This document shows, piece by piece, positions 7,476 through 15,475 of a stretch of DNA of 20,952 nt. Made by a program: the position numbers and the translations under genes. Every line of letters starts with the position of its first letter. The first letter of the stretch is position 1. This DNA comes from Fibrobacter sp. UBA4375 (lineage in GTDB: Bacteria; Fibrobacterota; Fibrobacteria; Fibrobacterales; Fibrobacteraceae), in contig DGRZ01000108.1 of NCBI GenBank assembly GCA_002391195.1, positions 11,892-32,843 on the forward strand, read 5' to 3'. The notes below the pieces were generated by a model. It saw nothing but the letters and a program-made list of their open reading frames with translations, made no database searches and was not told the DNA's origin.

Positions 7476-9377
7476 ATGTACAATTTCAAGTCGGCGAGTT
7501 TGTTCTTTTTTCTCTGCCTGCTAGTAGGTATATGCGGTTGTTCGGAAAACTCGCATGATGGTTCGTCTGAACAGACCTATTCGACTGTAGGTGTGACAAG
7601 AATTGATGCCTCCTTGGCAAAGGCCCGTCTTGCTCAGTGCTCCAGAGATGTGGAACATTTTTGGGTTGTGGATGGAGATACGCTTTCTATTGAAGTAGAC
7701 GATACGTTTTCTGATAATGGCTTTGCCGTAGAGGCGGATGTTATTATTGAATCGCATCAGGGCTATATTACTTTGGCTTCTGCTGGGGTAGATGGCGATG
7801 CCGATGCTTGGGCGCTTCGTGTTGAAAACGGAATTCCGTTTTTTACATGGCGGGATGCTTCTACAGAGGGCCGGTGGCTTAAGTTGGAGGCCCAGGCTCC
7901 TTTAAAACTGAACGAACTGGAAACGGTACGGGCAGAACGTGTGGATTCACTTACAGTCTTGTATGTTGATGGGGAAATCTGTGCCGCGGGAATTGCTAGC
8001 GGTGCGGTACGCTCCTTGAAAGGGTCCTTCACCATTGGATTTGACCCTGCTGAAGTGACAGAAAATACGCCTGGCCGTGTGATGTGTGTTCGGTTTGACA
8101 AAGTTCACAATATGAGGGTAGCGGGAAAGCCCGAGGAAACTCCAGTCAAGTCTATTGCCGAAGATTGGGATTCTTCTCAAGTGGAGTGGATAGCCGCATG
8201 GGAATTTAACGACCCAGCCCATATAGGCCGGGACTATACAGGAAACGGATTTGACGCCACCGTTGGTGAGGGAACGGTGTTGAATGACGAAGGCATTGCT
8301 GTTTTTGATGGAGCTTCCGGGCTGAAAATTCCACTTTCCGATAGTCTGCTCCAGAATGAATTTGTTGTAGAAACCCGAATCAAGGTGGATAGCTTTGGAT
8401 CAATGAAGAACATCATTGTGGCCGAACCCCCTGGCCGTGGTGTAGATGGCTGGATGCTTCGCGTAGACGAAGAAACCCTTCGTCTGCATTTGCGGGATTC
8501 GGAAAAGGATGGTGACGATTGGCAGGTTTTTGCGGGAAAAGATTTAGTGTTGGGACAATGGATGAAAATCCGGGTGGAACGCTCCGCGGATAGTATCCGT
8601 GTGTTCCAGAATGGAGAATTAACGGTTGCCGCTTCTTACCATGGCGATGTTACCCAGCAAAGGTACGACTGGGCAATCGGCTATGACGCAATGAACCAGA
8701 ATTATCATATCCGTTACTTTGAGGGGGCTATAGACTACATCCGCTATGGGCATTTTACGAAATTTAGTGAAGGCTCCACGACAAAAATTGATGACTCAAA
8801 GGGAAACCTGCTGGTGGCGTGGGAATTCAATGACCCTGCATTCGTGGGCCTGGACAAGATGAGTAACAATTCGGTTAAAATTGTAGAAGGTTCTTCTGCG
8901 ATAGTAGACAAGGCCTTGAAATTGGATGGAAAGTCTGGCTTGCCCGTAAAGCTTACCACTACATTCTGCCGCAAGGACTTTGCTGTAGAAGCCAGGGTGA
9001 AACCGACTTCATTTGGTAAAATTCAGAATGTATTTGTGGCTGAGCCTCCAGGACGTTACGGCGATGGCTGGATGGTGCGAATTGATGATGGGGTCCTTAG
9101 GGTTCACCTGCGTGACGAAGATGTTGATGGCGTCGAGTGGAAAATCTTTACGGGTAATGAATTGAAGATTGGTGAATGGACTGAAATTCGCGTAGAACTG
9201 GCTTCCCAGAAAATCAAAATTTTCCAGGATGGAAAGTTGACTTTGGAAACGGAATACAAGGGTGATGTTTCCCAGTTAGGTTACAATTTGTCTGTTGGAT
9301 ATGACCTGATGAATCAGTTGTATCATGACCGGTACTTTGCAGGATTCATTGATTATATTCGTTTTTACGGATTGTAG
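7476..9377 (+). CDS. Lipoprotein with tandem LamG/concanavalin-A-like domains
   Basis: 633 residues. The N-terminus is a lipoprotein signal: a hydrophobic stretch followed by ICGC, with C22 the likely lipidated cysteine. Three beta-rich modules follow: a divergent one at about 50-215 and two clearly duplicated 190-residue modules at 237-426 and 444-633. The duplicated modules share AWEFNDPA at the start, then VAEPPGR-x-x-DGWM-x-R, LHLRD/VHLRD, FQ(N/D)G(E/K)LT, a GYD-x-MNQ-x-YH-x-RYF segment and IDYIR at the end. This fits the LamG/Laminin_G_3 superfamily, usually involved in carbohydrate or protein binding; no glycosidase catalytic motif is recognised. The start ATG at 7476 has AAAGGAG 8 nt upstream. 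It lies between a methyltransferase and a glycosyltransferase, consistent with a cell-surface role (inference). Confidence 0.85.
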   Translation: MYNFKSASLFFFLCLLVGICGCSENSHDGSSEQTYSTVGVTRIDASLAKARLAQCSRDVEHFWVVDGDTLSIEVDDTFSDNGFAVEADVIIESHQGYITLASAGVDGDADAWALRVENGIPFFTWRDASTEGRWLKLEAQAPLKLNELETVRAERVDSLTVLYVDGEICAAGIASGAVRSLKGSFTIGFDPAEVTENTPGRVMCVRFDKVHNMRVAGKPEETPVKSIAEDWDSSQVEWIAAWEFNDPAHIGRDYTGNGFDATVGEGTVLNDEGIAVFDGASGLKIPLSDSLLQNEFVVETRIKVDSFGSMKNIIVAEPPGRGVDGWMLRVDEETLRLHLRDSEKDGDDWQVFAGKDLVLGQWMKIRVERSADSIRVFQNGELTVAASYHGDVTQQRYDWAIGYDAMNQNYHIRYFEGAIDYIRYGHFTKFSEGSTTKIDDSKGNLLVAWEFNDPAFVGLDKMSNNSVKIVEGSSAIVDKALKLDGKSGLPVKLTTTFCRKDFAVEARVKPTSFGKIQNVFVAEPPGRYGDGWMVRIDDGVLRVHLRDEDVDGVEWKIFTGNELKIGEWTEIRVELASQKIKIFQDGKLTLETEYKGDVSQLGYNLSVGYDLMNQLYHDRYFAGFIDYIRFYGL

Positions 9378-9383
9378 TTTTAA

Positions 9384-10352
9384 ATGGACGTAGGTATTAT
9401 CAATTATAATGGCGGCTCGGAACTTGCGGAATGCGTCAAGAGCCTTTTGGCGCAAACCGTGCCGGTGCGGGTTCTTGTTTTTGATAATGCTTCTTCAGAC
9501 AATTCCATTCAGAATTTAAAAAAGCAGAACCTGAATTGTTTCATTATCGAAAACGGTGAAAATTTGGGCTATGCAGGAGCCTGCAACGGACTTCTCGAAA
9601 ATATGAATGCCGATATCCAGGTGCTTTGCAATATGGACCTGGAATTTGATCCGACTTGGGCGGAAAATCTTTTAAATTGTTTTGACCGCCATCCAGAAGC
9701 GGGTTCTGTAGCGAGTCTGGTGATGGAAAAAAGTGGCGTGGTGAATGCGGTAGGTGTTCAATTTGGAGCAGACCTTTTTGCCAAAAATGAAGCCAGCGGT
9801 TTGAATATCGCCGAAGCGGACATTCGCGAAAAAGAGGTTTTTGGCTGTTATGGCGCCGTGATGAGTTTCCGTAAGGTGGCTGCAGAGGCCGCAGGCAAGA
9901 TGGATGCCAGTTTTTTCCTTTTTTTTGAAGAAACGGAATGGTATTTTCGTCATAATCTAGCCGGATTTAAGACCGTGTTTTGCCCGGAGGCCAAAGTTTA
10001 TCACGAACGCTCCATGACCACAGTGCGGTATTCGCCTCGCAAGTTGTTCTACTCGGAACGGAATCGCTTGCGTACGGCGGTAAGACTGTTGCCGATGTCC
10101 GATGTTTTTAAACTCCCTTTCCGCGGTTTTGTTCGCTACTTGAGTATGGCGAAGGGTGGTGTGCCAGGGCAATCTGGCGACGGCAAAAAACTTTCAAAGA
10201 TTTCGATTTGTAAAGCCCTTGCCAAGGCTTGGTTGCAAGCTTTGTGGATGTTGCCCAATGAGCTTCGGGTGCGAAAAGAATATCATCGCAAATTTGAGAA
10301 TGCCAGTCTCAAGGCTCGCAAAATACTTGATGCGTATTCCCTTAATGCATAA
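9384..10352 (+). CDS. Family 2 glycosyltransferase
   Basis: 322 residues, GT-A fold of the rhamnosyltransferase-like GT2 type. It begins directly with the nucleotide-sugar-binding strand VGIINYNGG, followed by VFDNASSDNS (31-41), NLGYAGACN (60-68), a DxD-like NMDLE (83-87) and the acceptor-side motif FEETEW (181-186) with downstream GFKTVFCPEAKVYHE. No membrane anchor is seen. The ATG at 9384 is only 6 nt after the lipoprotein stop and has no clear ribosome-binding site, suggesting translational coupling. Donor sugar and acceptor are unknown. It probably builds a surface polysaccharide or glycan together with the preceding methyltransferase. Confidence 0.88.
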   Translation: MDVGIINYNGGSELAECVKSLLAQTVPVRVLVFDNASSDNSIQNLKKQNLNCFIIENGENLGYAGACNGLLENMNADIQVLCNMDLEFDPTWAENLLNCFDRHPEAGSVASLVMEKSGVVNAVGVQFGADLFAKNEASGLNIAEADIREKEVFGCYGAVMSFRKVAAEAAGKMDASFFLFFEETEWYFRHNLAGFKTVFCPEAKVYHERSMTTVRYSPRKLFYSERNRLRTAVRLLPMSDVFKLPFRGFVRYLSMAKGGVPGQSGDGKKLSKISICKALAKAWLQALWMLPNELRVRKEYHRKFENASLKARKILDAYSLNA

Positions 10353-10368
10353 TTACTTAGATGTTTGT

Positions 10369-10390
10369 GGCTAGTCTGTAGGACGTAGCC
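10369..10390. repeat. Short hairpin repeat related to the one at 4737
   Basis: GGCTAGTCT-GTA-GGAC(G)TAGCC forms a 9-bp stem with one bulged G and a GTA loop. The tip GTCT-GTA-GGAC (10374-10384) corresponds to GCCC-GTA-GGGC at 4756-4766; the bases differ but pairing is kept. The element lies between the glycosyltransferase stop and dnaE and has no T-run after it, so it is not an obvious terminator. Confidence 0.5.
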
Positions 10391-10451
10391 CATAACTCAG
10401 AACTCAAAATAGATAACTGTATAGGATGCGCAGATTTACTAAATTGCAGCT

Positions 10452-13400
10452 ATGGCTTTTGTTCACCTGCAAGTTCATTCCGAGTTTTCCGTTTTAAAAT
10501 CATCGGCCCGTCTCGACGGCATATTGGATGCTGCCGCTGCAGAAAATGCTCCTGCGGTAGCCCTTACCGACCATGGCGCCATGTTTGGCATCCTGGAAAT
10601 CCAGACCCGCGGAAAAGACCTGAACAAGAAACGCAAGGAACAGGGACTCCCGCCAGTCAAGACCATCTACGGCTGTCATGTCTATGTGGATTCGCCAAGT
10701 GCAAACCAGAAAGACCCGACAACTTATGAACGACTAACCCTCCTGGTAGAAAACGAGGTGGGGTATTACAACCTGCTTCGCATAGTGAGTTTCCGCTACG
10801 AAGATGGAGACCGCTGGGCCGAAATTCCGTCGGTCCCGCTGTCGGTGGTAAATGAACACAAAGAAGGCATTATCGCCATTGCAGGGGATTTCTTTAGCCG
10901 CTACGGTCAGAATGTGGCTGCCGGCCGTAACAGTGTTGCCCGGGAATACATAGAATCCCTGGACAAAATTTTTGACCGGGACCATCTTTACCTTTCGGTT
11001 TGCGATAACGGAATTCCCCAGCAGAAATTGCTGAATGACTACAATGTGCAGTTGGCGGGGGAGCTTGGCCGCGAAGTGGTGGCCGTAGCCGATGTCCATT
11101 ATATTAAGCAAGAAGATGCCCAGGCCCACAAGGTTTTGCGCTGCATTTCCCTTAAAGAAACCCTGAACGATTTCACGGACAAACGGTTCCCTACGGACCA
11201 GTTTTATTTCAGAACTGAACAAGAAATGCAGGCACTGTTCGGCCACATTCCTGGCGCTATCGAAAACACGGTAAAGATTGCAGAACGCTGTAATTTTACG
11301 GTAAAAACCGGTATTGGTGATGAATACTGGCCCCGTTTCAAGATTCCCGAAGATTTTTTGGCCTCTGAGGAATACCAGAGTATCAAGGCCATCATGAAGG
11401 CGGAATACGATGCGGAGTATCCTGTTGTTCGCGAAAGGGAACTCAAGGGAGTCATCAAGGATAAAAAGAAAAAGGTGACGGCATCTTATTGTGCCGAAAA
11501 GGGAATTGCCGAAGATGTCCTGACCGACGAAGACAAGGCAGAAATTGAACGCCTGTCCCAGCCTGAATTTTTTGACGACGACGACAACAATGCCTGGGAG
11601 AAAAACATTCGTCGCTGGTGTAAACCGGGTGGTGATGCGGATATTTACATTACCCACCTGTGTAATCAGCGTCTTAAATGGCGTTTCCCCAACGAAGATT
11701 TTAAGTTCCCTGCCCATGATACCGAAGTGGCGGCCCGCATGTACAAGGAGCTGAATTGTATCCGCAACATGAACGTGGCGGGCTACCTCTTGATTGTGTG
11801 GGACTTTATCAACTGGTCCAGGGAACACGGAATTCCCGTGGGGCCTGGCCGTGGATCTGCTGCGGGCTCTCTTGTCACCTACATTATCGGCATTACCGAC
11901 ATCGACCCTCTCACTTTCGACCTCCTTTTCGAACGGTTCCTGAACCCGGAACGCGTGTCCATGCCCGATATCGATACGGACTTTTCTGATAGGGACCGCG
12001 GTCGCGTGATTGACTACGTGACCGAAAAATACGGCAAGGAGTGCGTGGGCCAGATTATCACCTACGGTATGCTCAAGTCCAAGGCGGTGATTACCGATGT
12101 GGCCCGCGTTTTGGGTATTCCGCCGCAAGAAGCGAAAGCGATTACCAAGTTATTCCCGCAGCGCACCCTGAATTTCAGCTTGAAGCAGGCCTGGACGGGT
12201 AAAGACAAGAAGGGGAATAATCTGGAAGACGGTTATAGCCCGGAACCCCTGCAGGCCATGATCAATAGCCGTGCCAGCTACCAGAACCTGTGGGACATCG
12301 CCAAAAAGCTAGAAGATTTGCCTCGCCAGACAGGCGTGCACGCCTGTGGTGTGGTGATTACGCCGACTCCGATTTATAACCTTGCGCCCTTGTACCGTGC
12401 CGCTCCCGAAGATACGCCGGTGGTGATGTACGACAAGCATTACGCCGAAGATATCGGGCTTCTGAAGATGGACTTCTTGGGTCTTATCAACTTGTCCATC
12501 ATTCAAGACACGGTGAACATGGTCAAGAAAAACCGCAGCATAGAACTTGACATGGGCCACATTCCGCTGGACGACAAGGAAACCTTTGACCTACTGGGCA
12601 AGGGCATGACCACGACGGTGTTCCAGTTTGAATCGCCGGGTATGCAAAAGTACCTGCGTGAACTGAAGCCTACCCGAATTTTTGACCTTATCGCTATGAA
12701 CGCCCTGTACCGTCCGGGGCCGTTGGAACAGATTCCCCACTTTATTGCCCGTAAGCAGGGTAAAGAAGAAATTGACTGTTACCACCCTGACTTGGAACAG
12801 GTGCTTGGCGAAACCTACGGTGTGATTGTTTACCAGGAACAGGTGATGAAACTGGCCCAGATTCTGGGCGGATACACCCTGGGTGGTGCTGACAATATCC
12901 GTCGTATCATGGCAAAGAAAATGCCTGAGAAGATGGAAAAACTGAAACCGGAGTTTTTCACGAAATGTGAAGCCAATGGCTATGACCATGCGTTGATCCA
13001 AAAAGTGTGGGACGCGGTGCTTCCGTTCTGCGGTTACGCCTTCAACAAGAGCCATGCTGCCGCCTACGCCTATGTGGCTTACCAGACCGCTTACCTAAAA
13101 GCCCATTACGGCCCAGAATACATGGCAGCTTCCATGACGTCGAAGATGGGCAAGACCGAAGATATCGTCACCATCATCCAGGAATGCAAGCGCTTGGGTA
13201 TCCCCGTGCTCTCGCCGGATATCAATTCGTCTCAAGGGATTTTTACCGCCAATCCCAAGCACCAGATTCTCTTTGGTCTTGCGGGAATCCGCAACGTGGG
13301 AATAGGCGTGGTAGAAGACGTGGTGGCAGCCCGTGAAAAGGGAGGCCCTTTCAAGTCTATCTTTGATTTCTGTAAGCGGGTGGCGGAATACCAAGGTTCC

Positions 13401-14327
13401 CTGAAAGAAAAACGCCCGCCTCTCAGCAAAAAGACTTTGGAATGCCTGATTATGGCAGGCGCTTTGGATGGCCTGCCTGGGAGCAGGGCAGTGCTCATGG
13501 CCACGGTGGATAGGGCGCTAGAAGTGGCTGCCCGCTACCAAGAAGACAAGTCCAAAGGACAGATGTCTCTCTTTGATATGGGCGGGGCTGATTCCTCTAT
13601 TTCTAACATTGCCGAAGTCTTGGAAGAAGCCGAGGAATGGGGCAGCGTAGAAATGCTCAACAAGGAGCGTGAAGTCCTTGGGCTCTGCCTTTCTGGGCAC
13701 CCGCTAGACGAATTCCGCCCCGAATTGATCGGTTTTACCACCTGCAGCCTGAGCCAAGAAGAATTGGCCCGTAAAGAGGGCTGCGTGGTGGCCGTCGGTG
13801 GAATCGTCACGCGGATGCGTTCTGTAGAAACTAAGCGCGGCGCTACCATCGGCTTTGGCGAAATGCAGGATTTCCAAGGCGAAGTGGGACTGTTCTTCAA
13901 GAAAGACACTTGGGAAAGTTTTCGGGACAAGATTTCCGAAGATGACCGCATTTTGGTGAAGGGAACGCTTGAATACCAGCGGGATAGAGAGAAGAATATT
14001 ACCGAGCAGATGCAGGTGGTGGTAGAAGAGGCCTACCAGCTGGACTATGTCCGTGAGCGTATGGTCAAATACATCCACGCCAACATCTATTCTTCTATGC
14101 TTTCAGAAGAATTCTTGCAGAAGCTGGAAATGGGAATGCAACAGTTCGAGGCTTTCGAAGGGGAGCCAGGAAGCGAGTTGGTCCTGCACATAGAGACGGA
14201 ATCAAGTTACGAACATGGGCTGACACTTCACAAATACAAGCTGTCCTATTCTCAAGATGTACTGAATTGGCTCAAGCAGGACATGGGCGCCTCTAAGGTC
14301 TGGGTCTCCGGGAAACCCCGCAGGTAG
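10452..14327 (+). CDS. dnaE: DNA polymerase III alpha subunit
   Basis: The replicative polymerase catalytic subunit, 1291 residues, longer than the roughly 1160 of E. coli DnaE. An N-terminal PHP domain begins at residue 1 (HLQVHSEFS at 5-13, LTDHGAM, VADVHY and AHKVL). The polymerase core has GPGRGSAAGSLV, catalytic aspartates in PDIDTDF (D506 and D508) and the third in KMDFLGL (D674), then QTGVHACGVV and FNKSHAAAYA. An OB-fold/beta-binding C-terminal region follows. About 100 extra residues lie near 315-415, including a DDDD run at 375-378, just before the palm. In the first PHP motif Gln replaces the middle His of HLHxH. ATG 10452 has no ribosome-binding site. lpxB follows 5 nt after the stop, so the two are co-transcribed. 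Confidence 0.97.
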   Translation: MAFVHLQVHSEFSVLKSSARLDGILDAAAAENAPAVALTDHGAMFGILEIQTRGKDLNKKRKEQGLPPVKTIYGCHVYVDSPSANQKDPTTYERLTLLVENEVGYYNLLRIVSFRYEDGDRWAEIPSVPLSVVNEHKEGIIAIAGDFFSRYGQNVAAGRNSVAREYIESLDKIFDRDHLYLSVCDNGIPQQKLLNDYNVQLAGELGREVVAVADVHYIKQEDAQAHKVLRCISLKETLNDFTDKRFPTDQFYFRTEQEMQALFGHIPGAIENTVKIAERCNFTVKTGIGDEYWPRFKIPEDFLASEEYQSIKAIMKAEYDAEYPVVRERELKGVIKDKKKKVTASYCAEKGIAEDVLTDEDKAEIERLSQPEFFDDDDNNAWEKNIRRWCKPGGDADIYITHLCNQRLKWRFPNEDFKFPAHDTEVAARMYKELNCIRNMNVAGYLLIVWDFINWSREHGIPVGPGRGSAAGSLVTYIIGITDIDPLTFDLLFERFLNPERVSMPDIDTDFSDRDRGRVIDYVTEKYGKECVGQIITYGMLKSKAVITDVARVLGIPPQEAKAITKLFPQRTLNFSLKQAWTGKDKKGNNLEDGYSPEPLQAMINSRASYQNLWDIAKKLEDLPRQTGVHACGVVITPTPIYNLAPLYRAAPEDTPVVMYDKHYAEDIGLLKMDFLGLINLSIIQDTVNMVKKNRSIELDMGHIPLDDKETFDLLGKGMTTTVFQFESPGMQKYLRELKPTRIFDLIAMNALYRPGPLEQIPHFIARKQGKEEIDCYHPDLEQVLGETYGVIVYQEQVMKLAQILGGYTLGGADNIRRIMAKKMPEKMEKLKPEFFTKCEANGYDHALIQKVWDAVLPFCGYAFNKSHAAAYAYVAYQTAYLKAHYGPEYMAASMTSKMGKTEDIVTIIQECKRLGIPVLSPDINSSQGIFTANPKHQILFGLAGIRNVGIGVVEDVVAAREKGGPFKSIFDFCKRVAEYQGSLKEKRPPLSKKTLECLIMAGALDGLPGSRAVLMATVDRALEVAARYQEDKSKGQMSLFDMGGADSSISNIAEVLEEAEEWGSVEMLNKEREVLGLCLSGHPLDEFRPELIGFTTCSLSQEELARKEGCVVAVGGIVTRMRSVETKRGATIGFGEMQDFQGEVGLFFKKDTWESFRDKISEDDRILVKGTLEYQRDREKNITEQMQVVVEEAYQLDYVRERMVKYIHANIYSSMLSEEFLQKLEMGMQQFEAFEGEPGSELVLHIETESSYEHGLTLHKYKLSYSQDVLNWLKQDMGASKVWVSGKPRR

Positions 14328-14332
14328 TTTCT

Positions 14333-15475
14333 GTGCAAGAACCGTTTGTCCTTTTCTGTGCAGGGGAAGATTCCGGAGATGTTCTGGGGGAGGCCTTTGT
14401 TCAGTCCATAGTCCAGCGGGAAATGCTCCCGGTGGGTACGGGTGGCAGCCGCATGCAGAATGCGGGACTTGTTCCTATTGCAGAATTTAACGAGCTTCCC
14501 GTTTCTGGATTTCTGGACGTTTTGCCTCGGACGGCTAAGCTCCAAAAAGTTTATCGAAAGCTGAAAGGCCTGCTTTGTTCCGAGGAATGCAAGGCCTTTA
14601 TCGCTATCGACTATCCTGGCTTTAACATGAAACTGTGCCGGATTGCCCAAAAGATGGGGAAGCCGGTACTTTATGTGGCTCCACCCCAGATTTGGGCCTG
14701 GAAACCGGGACGCGCCCAGAAACTCCGCGATGTGAATCTCGCCGTACTTTTCCAGTTTGAAAAAGAGGCCTATGGGCAAAAGGGCGTCAATGCCGACGTC
14801 TTGCTCCATCCGTTTTTGCTGCACGAAAACCTGTACCACACTTTGCCCTATTCGGAACAGTTGGATTCCAATGAAGAAACCTTGCTTCTTTTTCCGGGGA
14901 GCAGGCTATCTCAGGCAAAACGAAACATGGACTTGTTCCTAAGAGTGGCGGAGGCGTGGCTAAAAATGCGTTCACCGCAGGCCGCTACAAGTAAAAAAGT
15001 CAAGTTGATTGTCCCTCGTGAATCCCTGATACCCTCCTTGGAAAGTTATTTCCAAAAAATAGGGGAGGTGGAACGCCAACAGTTTTCTGTTCAGGTGGCG
15101 CCCGAAGATTCCGAAGAGCGCCGCATGCTGTTCGGGTCGGCGTCTATGGCCCTTGCCACTCCGGGAACGGTAACACTTGAGCTTGCCCTTTCGGGAGCCC
15201 CTCTGGTGGTTGCCACAAAGCCCGATTTCTTAACCTACATTCTGGGCTCTTTGCTTGTGAAAACCAGAACTTTCGCCATGCCCAACATTTTAATGAAAAA
15301 AATGTTGATTCCTGAATTTATAGGCAGAGGCACGAAAAAGTTGGTTCCCCAGATTCTAGCGGCCATGCACAACCAAGACATCGCTAAATCAAGGCAGTTG
15401 GCCGTGTCCTTGACGGAGCGCCTCGGCAAAGGCTTTGTTCCGGATTGTTTTGTGGATAAATTATTTAACGGCTGA
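14333..15475 (+). CDS. lpxB: Lipid-A-disaccharide synthase
   Basis: A 380-residue GT19 glycosyltransferase joining UDP-2,3-diacylglucosamine and lipid X to form the lipid A disaccharide at the inner membrane. Visible motifs: GEDSGD at 11-16, GGSRMQNAG, IDYPGFN at 92-98, YVAPPQIWAW at 114-123, FPGSR at 187-191, and ATPGTVTLELALSGAPLVV near 275-293. The start is GTG at 14333, which places the GExSGD motif at the expected distance from the N-terminus; the upstream CAGGT inside the dnaE end may serve as ribosome-binding site. It follows dnaE by 5 nt. Its presence marks the organism as an LPS producer. The last 11 bp overlap the end of the convergent mutL. Confidence 0.95.
   Translation: MQEPFVLFCAGEDSGDVLGEAFVQSIVQREMLPVGTGGSRMQNAGLVPIAEFNELPVSGFLDVLPRTAKLQKVYRKLKGLLCSEECKAFIAIDYPGFNMKLCRIAQKMGKPVLYVAPPQIWAWKPGRAQKLRDVNLAVLFQFEKEAYGQKGVNADVLLHPFLLHENLYHTLPYSEQLDSNEETLLLFPGSRLSQAKRNMDLFLRVAEAWLKMRSPQAATSKKVKLIVPRESLIPSLESYFQKIGEVERQQFSVQVAPEDSEERRMLFGSASMALATPGTVTLELALSGAPLVVATKPDFLTYILGSLLVKTRTFAMPNILMKKMLIPEFIGRGTKKLVPQILAAMHNQDIAKSRQLAVSLTERLGKGFVPDCFVDKLFNG

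Noticed and set aside
10734..12128. 464-codon minus-strand ORF opposite dnaE
   Set aside because: Fully antisense to the PHP and palm regions of DnaE; it has no ribosome-binding site or motif and is a shadow frame.
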